DNA from: Alkalibaculum sporogenes
Lineage (GTDB): Bacteria; Bacillota; Clostridia; Eubacteriales; Alkalibacteraceae
Direction: 5' to 3'
DNA length: 64,000 nt
NCBI RefSeq assembly: GCF_009362815.1
Contig: NZ_WHNX01000004.1
Coordinates: forward strand, 1-64,000
Translations under genes and position numbers: made by a program
Shown: positions 25,689 to 33,269 of the stretch, in pieces
Layout: each line of letters opens with the position of its first letter
How positions within the stretch are numbered: position 1 is the stretch's first letter
The notes under the pieces: model-generated
Seen by the model: the letters and a program-made list of their open reading frames with translations, nothing else
What the model was told of the DNA's origin: nothing
Database searches by the model: none

Positions 25689-25911
25689 GTAGGGGCGCAC
25701 TTTGTGCGCCCTGTCTAATATCCAAGATCCCACACAAAAAAAACGTACCCGTAGAGGCGCACTTTATGTGTCCTTTCAAATATCCAAGATCCCACATAAA
25801 AAAAACGCACCCGTAGAGGCGCACTTTATGTGTCCTTTCAAATATCCAAGATCCCACATAAAAAAAACGCACCCGTAGGGGCGCACTTTGTGCGCCCTTT
25901 CTTAGTGATAC
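25689..25911. repeat. GC-palindrome repeat array, 62-bp period
   Basis: Four GTAGRGGCGCAC cores start at 25689, 25751, 25813 and 25875, exactly 62 bp apart, joined by three nearly identical spacers (TATCCAAGATCCCACA plus an A-run). Units 1 and 4 carry the perfect hairpin GGGCGCAC-TTT-GTGCGCCC. Units 2 and 3 have ATGTGTCC on the right arm: three transitions, two of which convert G-C pairs into G-U pairs. GC content is far above the surroundings. Related single copies occur at 28477 and 29502. Confidence 0.92.
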
Positions 25912-25930
25912 CATTATTCTAGGATTTAAG

Positions 25931-25980
25931 AGATATTAAGATAAGAATATATTTCAAATATTCTTGTCTTAATATCTTTT
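25931..25980 (+). terminator. Strong terminator-like hairpin
   Basis: A 20-bp stem, 25931-25950 with 25958-25977, broken only by one G-U pair, with a short loop and a trailing T run. It may end transcripts from csrA that read through the repeat array. Confidence 0.8.
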
Positions 25981-26060
25981 TTAGTATCCAGAAACAGTTT
26001 TAGCTTGAATAAGTTAAACATGTAGTGGAATAATACATAAAAAATTGAGAAGGTGAGATT

Positions 26061-26270
26061 TTGAGAGAACAATATTTAGCACCGAATGAAACTATGCAAA
26101 TCCATGAATTGCTTAATTTAAAGACTATATGTATGACTACATCTAAAATGATGGAAGGTGTGGTATTTGATCAGGATTTAAAAGCTTTACTTGAAAAAGA
26201 TGTGCAGCAGTCAATCAAATCAATTGAAAATCTGCAAAGATTACTAAACAAAGCGCCAAAATTAAGGTAA
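26061..26270 (+). CDS. Small spore-coat-associated protein, YraG-like
   Basis: A 69-aa helical protein (YLAPNETMQIHELLNLKTICMTTSKMM). Its start resembles that of the 71-aa gene two positions downstream (YAPNESMQLREILTIKNIAITKM), so the two are paralogues. Order and sizes (small, CotF-like, adh, small, CotF-like) match Bacillus yraG-yraF-adhB-yraE-yraD, which belong to the sporulation regulon. TTG start with AGAAGGTGAG upstream. Role in the coat is inferred from that synteny. Confidence 0.7.
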   Translation: MREQYLAPNETMQIHELLNLKTICMTTSKMMEGVVFDQDLKALLEKDVQQSIKSIENLQRLLNKAPKLR

Positions 26271-26302
26271 TAAGCCTAGATTAAGAATGAGGAGATAGAT
26301 AA

Positions 26303-26665
26303 ATGATTAATGACTACCTAGAAATAAGAAATGCAGAAGGAATGCCTAAGCTAGTAGATGGAACTATGTCATTAGGTTTTCTTCTCAATGCTAAAAGTGG
26401 AGTAAGAAATTGTGCTATTGCATTAACAGAAGCCACTACACCTGAAGTTAGAAAAGTTTTACAAAAAGAATTATATGATGCATTTTATATACATGAAGAA
26501 ATATATAAACTAATGGTAAGAAAAAGGTGGTTTCACCCTATCGACTTAGATAAACAATTTCAGATTGATATGGAGGCATCTAAAACAGCAGTTCAAATCG
26601 CTAGTATGGATTTATTTCCAGGAGATACAAGTAGGATTGGAACATTCGCTACACCAGAGAAATAA
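26303..26665 (+). CDS. CotF-family spore coat protein, YraF-like
   Basis: The 120-aa helical protein matches the Coat_F family: LLNAKSGVRNCAIALTEATT, PEVRKVLQKELYDAFYIHEEIYKLMVRK and a terminal W/Y-P-containing HPIDL segment. GGAG precedes ATG. Same cluster as the alcohol dehydrogenase. Probably made in the mother cell and deposited on the coat. Confidence 0.82.
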   Translation: MINDYLEIRNAEGMPKLVDGTMSLGFLLNAKSGVRNCAIALTEATTPEVRKVLQKELYDAFYIHEEIYKLMVRKRWFHPIDLDKQFQIDMEASKTAVQIASMDLFPGDTSRIGTFATPEK

Positions 26666-26704
26666 CAGAGTGTAGCTATAATTAAGCAATAGGAGGAAAA
26701 TATA

Positions 26705-27841
26705 ATGAAAGCTGTAACATTTCAAGGGATAAAAAGAGTGGAAGTTAAAGATGTATCAGAACCTAAAATTCAAAAGAATGACGACATTATTGTAAAGTTA
26801 ACAAGTACAGCAATTTGTGGTTCTGACCTGCATTTAATTCACGATATGGTACCTAATCTTGAACAAGATTATATTATTGGACATGAGCCTATGGGTATAG
26901 TAGAAGAAGTAGGATCAGAAGTAAAGAAGCTTAAAAAAGGAGATCGAGTTATTATACCTTTTAATGTTAGTTGTGGAGAGTGTTATTACTGTCAAAACGA
27001 ATTAACTTGTATGTGTGATAATTCAAATCCTAATGGTGAAAATGGTGGTTTTTTTGGATATTCAGAAACATTTGGTGGTTATCCAGGAGGCCAAGCTGAA
27101 TATATGAGAGTACCATATGCAAACTTTACACCTTTCTTAATCCCTGAGAATTGTGAGGTTGAAGATGAAAAACTATTATTAATGTCAGATGCTATGGCTA
27201 CAGCATACTGGAGCGTAGAAAATGCAGGTGTTACAAAGGGAAACACTGTTATAGTACTTGGTTGTGGACCAATTGGTTTACTAGTTCAAAAGTTTTGTTG
27301 GTTAAGTGGAGCTCAAAGAGTAATCGCTGTAGACTATATAGATTATAGATTAGAGCATGCAAAAATAAATAACAATGTTGAAATAGTAAATGTCGAACAA
27401 CACCAAAATACTGGTGAGTATCTAAGAGAGATTACTCACGGTGGTGCAGATGTTGTTATAGATTGTGTGGGCATGGATGGAAAAATGACCCCCATGGAGT
27501 TTGTAGGCTCGGGTTTGAAACTCCAAAGTGGAGCTTTAGGACCTTTTGTAATAGCCACACAAGCAGTTAGAAAAGGAGGCATGATACAAGTAACAGGTGT
27601 TTACGGAGGTAGATACAATGCATTCCCTTTTGGAGATATAATAAATCGCAATATTAATATAAGAACAGGTCAGGCACCTGTAATACCATATATGCCAATT
27701 CTATATGATTTACTATCAAAAGAAAAAGTTGATCCTAGTGATATAATTACTCATAGGTTGCCACTTGCTGAAGCATCATATGGATACGAGGTTTTTGATA
27801 CAAAAACTGATGGATGTATTAAAGTAGTTTTAAAACCATAG
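26705..27841 (+). CDS. adhB: Zinc-dependent alcohol dehydrogenase, AdhB-like
   Basis: Medium-chain NAD(P)-dependent dehydrogenase of the formaldehyde/threonine dehydrogenase-like branch. Catalytic zinc ligands C38 and H60/E61 (GHEPMG), structural zinc cysteines C90, C93, C96 and C104, and the Rossmann VLGCGPIGLLVQ are intact. Length 378 aa. It is embedded between coat-like gene pairs exactly as adhB is in Bacillus, so it is probably a sporulation-specific enzyme; its substrate is unknown. AGGAGG precedes ATG. Confidence 0.88.
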   Translation: MKAVTFQGIKRVEVKDVSEPKIQKNDDIIVKLTSTAICGSDLHLIHDMVPNLEQDYIIGHEPMGIVEEVGSEVKKLKKGDRVIIPFNVSCGECYYCQNELTCMCDNSNPNGENGGFFGYSETFGGYPGGQAEYMRVPYANFTPFLIPENCEVEDEKLLLMSDAMATAYWSVENAGVTKGNTVIVLGCGPIGLLVQKFCWLSGAQRVIAVDYIDYRLEHAKINNNVEIVNVEQHQNTGEYLREITHGGADVVIDCVGMDGKMTPMEFVGSGLKLQSGALGPFVIATQAVRKGGMIQVTGVYGGRYNAFPFGDIINRNINIRTGQAPVIPYMPILYDLLSKEKVDPSDIITHRLPLAEASYGYEVFDTKTDGCIKVVLKP

Positions 27842-27867
27842 AAATGTATAATACAAAGGAGTTGCAA

Positions 27868-28083
27868 ATGATGAAATATCAAGAATATGCGCCTAATGAA
27901 AGTATGCAACTGAGGGAAATATTAACTATTAAAAATATAGCAATCACAAAAATGATTGCAATGTCTCCGCTAGTTTCTGATTTGGAACTTAAAACAATAC
28001 TTCAACACGATACTGATGTTTCTCTGCAACATCTAGTAGACTTAAAAGAACTTATAAAAAAATCAGGTTTAAATTATAAATGA
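27868..28083 (+). CDS. Small spore-coat-associated protein, YraE-like
   Basis: A 71-aa helical paralogue of the first small gene of this cluster (YAPNESMQLREILTIKN). ATG at 27868 is 6 nt after AGGAG (27857-27861); the ATG at 27844 lies upstream of that site. Function inferred from cluster synteny with Bacillus yraE. Confidence 0.7.
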   Translation: MMKYQEYAPNESMQLREILTIKNIAITKMIAMSPLVSDLELKTILQHDTDVSLQHLVDLKELIKKSGLNYK

Positions 28084-28096
28084 AGGAAGTGATAAT

Positions 28097-28402
28097 TTGA
28101 ATACATTAATTGAAAATATTACTGGTCTAAAAAAATTAAATGATCAAGTCATTGCCACTGATTTTTTAATAGCTGCTAAAAGTGTAGTTATAAACTATTC
28201 TATAGCAATAACTGAAGCATATAATCCAGAAGTACGATTAGTTTTAAAAAACCAGTTAAAAGATGTAATAGCAACTCATGAAGTAATCTCAGATTATATG
28301 ATAAAAAAAGGCTATTACCATGCCTACGATTTAAAAGAACAATATAAGGTAGATATGAAAGTTACAGAAACGACATTAAAATTAGCAGAAAAAGTAATGT
28401 GA
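28097..28402 (+). CDS. CotF-family spore coat protein, YraD-like
   Basis: A 101-aa Coat_F-like helical protein (FLIAAKSVVINYSIAITEAYNPEVRLVL, YMIKKGYYHAYDLKEQYKVD), paralogous to the YraF-like protein upstream. TTG start after AGGAAGTG. Last gene of the five-gene coat/Adh cluster. Confidence 0.8.
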   Translation: MNTLIENITGLKKLNDQVIATDFLIAAKSVVINYSIAITEAYNPEVRLVLKNQLKDVIATHEVISDYMIKKGYYHAYDLKEQYKVDMKVTETTLKLAEKVM

Positions 28403-28476
28403 AAATAATTATTATACAAATAGATCCTGCTTGCTGAGAGTAATACAGTGTAGGTATATTCAATAAAAATTCACTA

Positions 28477-28556
28477 TGAACACTAAAAGTTTATATAAAA
28501 ATAAGAATAAGTACCTGTAGGGGCGCACTTTGTGCGCCATTTCTAATATCATTGGG
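28477..28556. repeat. Dispersed GC-palindrome element, copy A
   Basis: About 80 bp that align with copy B at 29502-29586: TGAACACT-AAAGTTTA, A-rich segment, AAGTACC-GTAGGGGCGCACTTTGTGCGC, then TAATATC-TTGG. The core hairpin is identical to units 1 and 4 of the tandem array at 25689. Confidence 0.85.
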
Positions 28557-28590
28557 AATGTATATCATTTCATTAATCATTGTAAATATA

Positions 28591-28683
28591 TTAATTTCGC
28601 ATTAACAGGTACTCGGACTCCTGTATTGCGGCGTAGCTACTTTCAGTTGCTACTACCACGCCAACCCTGACAGGGCAATACTA
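28591..28683 (-). pseudogene. Remnant of the 3' end of an IS200/IS605-type tnpB
   Basis: On the minus strand a 30-codon open segment reads YCPVRVGVVV...AAIQESEYLLMRN before a stop. The CxVG/RxG-type segment followed by xxIQES/KQES and a short tail is characteristic of the extreme C-terminus of many TnpB proteins. The RuvC and zinc-finger parts are absent. The segment folds as a hairpin (GGCG/CGCC and TAGC/GCTA arms), as the guide RNA scaffold in tnpB 3' ends does. Assignment rests on this short stretch only. Confidence 0.4.
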
Positions 28684-28899
28684 TTCAATTTTTCTTACCT
28701 TTCAGGTTAGATAAATTCGGTATTGGTCCCACTTCAAGATTTCAAGATGAAATCTTCTAAACATATATTAACATTAGCCAATAGTAGTGACGAGCAACAA
28801 TATTTGATATATTAATGGAGTATATAGATTAATAATTTTTACAGTTATTACTAAAAATATCTCTAATATTCTATTTTGACAAAGTAACAATTATAAAGA

Positions 28900-29418
28900 T
28901 TGTGGTATAATAAAAAATATATACCTAACTTTGAATACATACTATATGATTTATATCGTTATAAAGAAGAAGATATTAAAGGCGAAGTCATTCTGAGAAT
29001 CTCCTTAGAAGCCTTTAAGATAATATTTGCAGATAACCAAACATTTATGAGAGAAATTGAAAAAATACTAGAAGCATTTGAAACATTAGAGAGACAAAGT
29101 AAAGGAATAGAATACTTTGAAACATTCATACGCTATATAATGAATGCGAGAAAAGATATAAAAATAGAAGAATTATATAAAATATCACAAAGAGTATCTC
29201 AAGAAAGGAGTGAAAAAATCATGACAATTGCTGAAAAGTTAATAAATGAAGGTATAGAAAAAGGCATAGAAAAAGGTATGGAAAAAGGTATGGAAAAAGG
29301 TAATATGGAAACCGCAAAAGCAGCATTAAAAGAAGGAATGGCAATAGAGTTAGTCGCCAAAATTACAGGGCTACATTTAGAAGCAATTGATCAACTAAAT
29401 AAAGAAATATCCCACTAA
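28900..29418 (+). pseudogene. 5'-truncated Rpn-family (PD-(D/E)XK) nuclease/putative transposase
   Basis: 172 codons match only the C-terminal half of Rpn/YhgA-like proteins: a PNFEYILYDLYRYKEEDIKGE junction, helical middle, and the repetitive GIEKGIEKGMEKGMEKGN linker before a terminal EGMAIELVAKITGL helix. Family members are usually about 300 aa with the nuclease core (D...ExK) in the missing N-terminal half. The only start is TTG inside a TGTGGTATAATAA promoter-like sequence, with no ribosome binding site. This looks like an internal deletion that fused the promoter region to the gene's 3' part. A terminator follows. Confidence 0.7.
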
Positions 29419-29437
29419 ATAAAAATGAATACTAATT

Positions 29438-29466
29438 AGACTAACCGATTCAGCGGTTAGTCTTTA
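29438..29466 (+). terminator. Terminator after the Rpn remnant
   Basis: A perfect 10-bp stem AGACTAACCG (29438-29447) / CGGTTAGTCT (29454-29463), 6-nt loop, followed by TTT. Confidence 0.8.
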
Positions 29467-29501
29467 ATCACATTCCTATGTACAATATGTTTGTAACATC
29501 G

Positions 29502-29586
29502 TGAACACTTAAAGTTTACATAAAAAAAGAATAAAGTACCGGTAGGGGCGCACTTTGTGCGCTCCTTTTTTTAATATCCTTGGAAA
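29502..29586. repeat. Dispersed GC-palindrome element, copy B
   Basis: Same orientation and layout as copy A at 28477, with GTAGGGGCGCACTTTGTGCG at the core and one altered base in the right arm (GCTCC instead of GCCC). Copies A and B bracket the tnpB and Rpn remnants as direct repeats. Confidence 0.85.
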
Positions 29587-29759
29587 AGCCGAAAAATTCG
29601 CCAAATGAAAACAAGCTTTCATTTATGTACTTTAACTCCTCAGTCATTTAGGTACTAGCGAAAACATATTTTCGATTGGCTCATTGTTTTGCAAAATTAA
29701 TATATATAAAATATCTAAACTATTATTTACTTTAGTCGATATTATAAGAGTAGCAAATA

Positions 29760-29787
29760 TCGACATTTTGTTTAATTTTGATATAAT
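29760..29787 (+). promoter_or_regulatory. Vegetative-type promoter of the glycosylation genes
   Basis: TCGACA, a 16-bp spacer and TATAAT with an upstream TG (extended -10). It lies about 25 bp before the AAAGGAGGG site of the first gene. Confidence 0.5.
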
Positions 29788-29826
29788 GAACATATATAAA
29801 GTTAAATTTGAAAAGGAGGGTATGAC

Positions 29827-30450
29827 ATGTATATTCATATCCAGAATGAAGTTATAGAATTTAAAAATGATATACAATTAATCGAAGAAATATTCAGTAC
29901 TATAAATAATTGCTTAGAAAAAGAATCGCTTGAATTTTCACATTTAATAATTGATAATAATTCAATTTATGATAATTTTTATGATAATTTTGTTCAAAAC
30001 ATTGACAATATTCAAAAAGTTGAGGTTGCTATTAAAACAATTACTGACTTGGTGAATGATACATTATTGTCTACTTTTAAGTATATAGAAAATGCTATGC
30101 CATTAATAAGTGAATTAGCAGAAGAGTTTTATCAAAAAACAAATGAAGATACATGGTCACAATTAAGTGATATGTTAGAGGGCTTACAATGGATTATAGA
30201 AACTCTTACAAATATTGACGAAATAAAAGATTTGAAAACTATTGTAAATGATTATAGTATTTGGAATGAATATGTACAAGCAGTGTCCAATTTAACGAAT
30301 ATAGTACCAGAACTCGAAACAGCTATGATTGGGAAAGACATTATCTTAATAGCAGATATACTTTTATATGAAATGATTGCTGTGTTTGAAAATATGCATG
30401 CAAAATTAAAATTCCTCGTACCTAGGGTGGTGGAAAAAGGTGTTAACTGA
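29827..30450 (+). CDS. Uncharacterised helical protein upstream of Maf
   Basis: Not recognised. 207 aa, acidic, predicted almost wholly alpha-helical, no signal peptide or membrane helix, rich in Ile/Asn/Glu. It starts after an AAAGGAGGG site and overlaps maf by 11 bases, so the two are translationally linked. A small helical protein paired with a Maf-type transferase suggests a chaperone or accessory factor for flagellin glycosylation, but nothing in the sequence proves this. Confidence 0.75.
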   Translation: MYIHIQNEVIEFKNDIQLIEEIFSTINNCLEKESLEFSHLIIDNNSIYDNFYDNFVQNIDNIQKVEVAIKTITDLVNDTLLSTFKYIENAMPLISELAEEFYQKTNEDTWSQLSDMLEGLQWIIETLTNIDEIKDLKTIVNDYSIWNEYVQAVSNLTNIVPELETAMIGKDIILIADILLYEMIAVFENMHAKLKFLVPRVVEKGVN

Positions 30451-32365
30451 CAATATTGTATTTTTTAAAAATAAATATCCTGAATTATATGAAGAGATTA
30501 AAAAAATTGAAGGATGTGATAAAAATAACATCAATTTAGAAGATACTAAGAAGGATTTTAAGACGTTAAAAATTTTAAAAGAAGGTCATATATTTTACTT
30601 ACATAGCAAGTACGATCCTGTAAGAGAAGCGGAAACAATTATAAATAAATTTTGTGAAAGAGAAAATATCGATGACAATACTCATGTCATCTTTTATGGA
30701 ATAGGTTTAGGATATCATATCGATATCTTTACTAAGAAATTTCCAAAAACCACATTTTCACTATATGAGCCTTCTATTGAAATATTCAAGAGCTTTTTAG
30801 ATCATAAAAATATTAGAGATTATCCATTAAAAAACTTGGAAATATTAAAATGTGAATATAAACAAGAAGTTAAGGATGAGTTCTTTACTGAATTATTAAG
30901 AAAATCTGATAGAAAAATCGTTATAATGGATTTACCAATTTATAAAAATGAATTTAAAGATCAATATAATAATTTTTTTGATAAGTTTAAAAAAGAAATA
31001 AATAGGAAAAAAGGTACTATACATACAAATTATGCATTACAGAAAAGATGGATATTAAATAGCATTTTAAATTTTAGTGAAGTATTAGATAGTCCAAATT
31101 TATTAATGCTTACTGAAAACCCATTTGAAGGGAAAACTGCAGTTTTAGTATCGGCAGGACCTTCTTTAGATGAAGAAATAGATAATTTGAAGTTAATTAA
31201 GAAAAATGGTTTAGCATATATCTTTAGTGTTGGTTCTTCTATAAACACATTATTGGATTATAATATTATACCAGATGCAATTTGTACTTATGATCCTAAA
31301 GAAAAAAACAGGAGAGTATTTTATAAACTTCACGAGAGTGGAATAACTGATATTCCTATGATTTTTGGAAGTAGTATTGGATATGAAGTACTTCAAGATT
31401 ATAAAGGACCTAAATATAGTATGATTACTAGCCAGGATACATTGTCAAGACTTCTTTTAAATAGTAATAGTAATTTAAGATTTGTTAATGATGCTCCTTC
31501 AATTGCTGTAATAACCTTAGAAATGTTGTATAAGCTGGGATTCTCAGACGTCATATTAGTAGGACAAAACTTGGCTTTAAGAGAAGACAAAGAGTATGCA
31601 AATGGAATACATTATCATGATAATAAAAATGTTAAAAAAAGCAATGAGGACTATAGTAAATATATCAAAGTGAAAGACGTATATGGAGGAGAGGTCTACA
31701 CTAACGATATGTATAATAAAATGAGGCACCAATTAGAAACATATATTGGATTGTATAGCGATATGAAAATTATCAATGGGACTAAAGGTGGAGCTTATAT
31801 AAAAGGAACAAGTTTTATACCATTAGAAAATATTATAAAAGAAAATTTGAAAAAAAAGATAGTATTAGGGAAAGAATTTATAGAACTAAAGTCGGATAGC
31901 TACAATATGGAATACTTAGCAATTAAGTTAGAGCAATTACAGATAGATTACTTAAATATAGGTCAAATTATGACTGATTTGATAAATGCTATTAAAACAA
32001 TGAATAACTTGAGAAGTAACAATAACTACTATCAATCAGATAAGATGTATAGCGTATTCGATAAATTATTAGATAAATTTTTCGACAATTCCTTTGCAAA
32101 AGCAGTTATCATACCTATGAATAGAATTATTTATGAATTATTACTTGATGAAATATCACTTATTAAACTAGAAAAGAACAAAAACAATAAAATTAAAAGA
32201 ACTGTTAACATAATCACTAACTTTATTAAAGTATGTAATGATGAATTAAAAAATTCAGAAGAACTAATGCAAGAATTTTTTACTCAGTTCCATAAAAATC
32301 GAAATGATAATAAAAGACTAATTTCTATTTTTAAATTATTAAAAGAGAAAGGAGTATATAATTGA
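30440..32365 (+). CDS. Motility-associated glycosyltransferase Maf (DUF115)
   Basis: Maf proteins transfer nonulosonic acids (pseudaminic, legionaminic type) to Ser/Thr of flagellin in the cytosol before export. The DUF115 core is complete: GKTAVLVSAGPSLDEEIDNLK, IFSVGSSINTLLDYNIIPDAICTYDP, FVNDAPSIAVITLEMLYKLGFSDVILVGQNLAL. Length 641 aa is typical. GTG start after GGTGG. Followed by nonulosonate synthase and CMP-activation genes, consistent with a complete flagellin sugar pathway arm. Confidence 0.92.
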   Translation: MLTDNIVFFKNKYPELYEEIKKIEGCDKNNINLEDTKKDFKTLKILKEGHIFYLHSKYDPVREAETIINKFCERENIDDNTHVIFYGIGLGYHIDIFTKKFPKTTFSLYEPSIEIFKSFLDHKNIRDYPLKNLEILKCEYKQEVKDEFFTELLRKSDRKIVIMDLPIYKNEFKDQYNNFFDKFKKEINRKKGTIHTNYALQKRWILNSILNFSEVLDSPNLLMLTENPFEGKTAVLVSAGPSLDEEIDNLKLIKKNGLAYIFSVGSSINTLLDYNIIPDAICTYDPKEKNRRVFYKLHESGITDIPMIFGSSIGYEVLQDYKGPKYSMITSQDTLSRLLLNSNSNLRFVNDAPSIAVITLEMLYKLGFSDVILVGQNLALREDKEYANGIHYHDNKNVKKSNEDYSKYIKVKDVYGGEVYTNDMYNKMRHQLETYIGLYSDMKIINGTKGGAYIKGTSFIPLENIIKENLKKKIVLGKEFIELKSDSYNMEYLAIKLEQLQIDYLNIGQIMTDLINAIKTMNNLRSNNNYYQSDKMYSVFDKLLDKFFDNSFAKAVIIPMNRIIYELLLDEISLIKLEKNKNNKIKRTVNIITNFIKVCNDELKNSEELMQEFFTQFHKNRNDNKRLISIFKLLKEKGVYN

Positions 32366-33246
32366 AATGTATAATATGTGGTGGAAAAGATTATAAATTA
32401 GTTAAAAAAGGTGTGAGGGATAATCCACTAATAAATGTAGTTAAGTGCAACTACTGCTCGCATCATCAGTTATTTCCAGTACCCGAAAGCCACAAAATAA
32501 ATGAAATATATGACAATGATAAACAAGTAAAATCCATATATGAAGTAATTGACGTAGATGCAATTAGAGTGAAGTCAATAACTGATACGGAAAGAAGAGT
32601 AGAATTGACGAAAAAATACATAACATCTAAAGAGTCAAGAGTCTTAGATGTTGGTACAGGATATGGTTTTTTTGTAAATATTATGAAACGATATGGTTAT
32701 GACATAGAGGGTTTAGAAATAGGCAATGAAAGAAGAAAAATTGCAGAGAGAATGTGTAACAAACCTATATATTCCTATAATTTGTTGGAGGATGTACCAG
32801 TCGCTGAGTTGCTGAAATATGAGGTAATAACAATGTTTCAAATGTTAGAGCATATCACAGATATTGAATTGTTTTTATGCAATGCAAGAGAACTATTGCA
32901 AACTCAAGGTAAAATCATTATTGAAGTTCCAAACTTAAAAGATCATATGCTAAGTATTTCAGAGGAGTACAAAGAATTTTTCTGGCAAGAAGCTCATATA
33001 TCTTATTTTTCGCCTGAAATGTTAAATCAAGTATTAACAAGATCTGGTTTTAAAGACATCCATATATTCGGTGTTCAACGTTATAGTATAGAAAATATGT
33101 TTCATTGGTCACTTAACAAGAAACCTCAAATATATAGTACATCGTATAATACTGCTGACGCGTTCTCATGGATTGACGAGTACTATAAAAATGAATTAGT
33201 AAAAGAATTAAAAAGTGATACTATTATTGCCGTAGCATACAAATAA
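32362..33246 (+). CDS. SAM-dependent methyltransferase with N-terminal zinc-binding motif
   Basis: C3/C6 and C29/C32 form a four-cysteine zinc ribbon at the N-terminus. A class I methyltransferase core follows with RVLDVGTGYGFFVNIMKRYGYDIEGLEIG (SAM loop) and VITMFQMLEHITDIELFL. Length 294 aa. The type is common in surface-sugar clusters, so a sugar or glycan O-/N-methylation role is plausible. TTG start, overlapping the maf stop by 4 bases, with GGAG upstream. Confidence 0.85.
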   Translation: MKCIICGGKDYKLVKKGVRDNPLINVVKCNYCSHHQLFPVPESHKINEIYDNDKQVKSIYEVIDVDAIRVKSITDTERRVELTKKYITSKESRVLDVGTGYGFFVNIMKRYGYDIEGLEIGNERRKIAERMCNKPIYSYNLLEDVPVAELLKYEVITMFQMLEHITDIELFLCNARELLQTQGKIIIEVPNLKDHMLSISEEYKEFFWQEAHISYFSPEMLNQVLTRSGFKDIHIFGVQRYSIENMFHWSLNKKPQIYSTSYNTADAFSWIDEYYKNELVKELKSDTIIAVAYK

Positions 33247-33269
33247 TTCACAAAACAGGAGATGAAATT

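Larger units (their letters stand above)
25663..26060. other. Intergenic interval with repeat array and terminator
   Basis: Holds the 62-bp-period GC-palindrome array and a strong terminator-like hairpin. No gene is supported; an apparent minus-strand frame over the array only reflects the repeats. No recognisable mother-cell or forespore promoter could be assigned for the coat-like genes that follow. Confidence 0.7.
28403..28899. other. Non-coding interval with mobile-element debris
   Basis: Contains one copy of the GC-palindrome repeat (28477-28556), a tnpB 3'-end remnant on the minus strand (28591-28683), a short AGATTT/AAATCT hairpin near 28738-28755, and a promoter-like TATAAT just at the start of the truncated Rpn gene. 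No intact gene. Confidence 0.65.
29419..29826. other. Intergenic interval before the glycosylation island
   Basis: Contains the terminator of the Rpn remnant, GC-palindrome copy B, an AAATGAAA/TTTCATTT hairpin (29603-29624) of unknown role, and a promoter for the next gene. No coding sequence is supported. Confidence 0.65.

Noticed and set aside
25689-25911. Possible CRISPR array
   Set aside because: Regular period and palindromes fit at first, but the stretches between cores are nearly identical rather than unique, and no cas genes are present.
25678-25914. Minus-strand open frame over the palindrome array
   Set aside because: Repeated peptide follows the 62-bp DNA unit; no start signal and no family.
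28876-28911. TTGACA and TATAAT before the Rpn remnant as a promoter pair
   Set aside because: Spacing is 24 bp; the extended TGTGGTATAAT alone may be the relic promoter.
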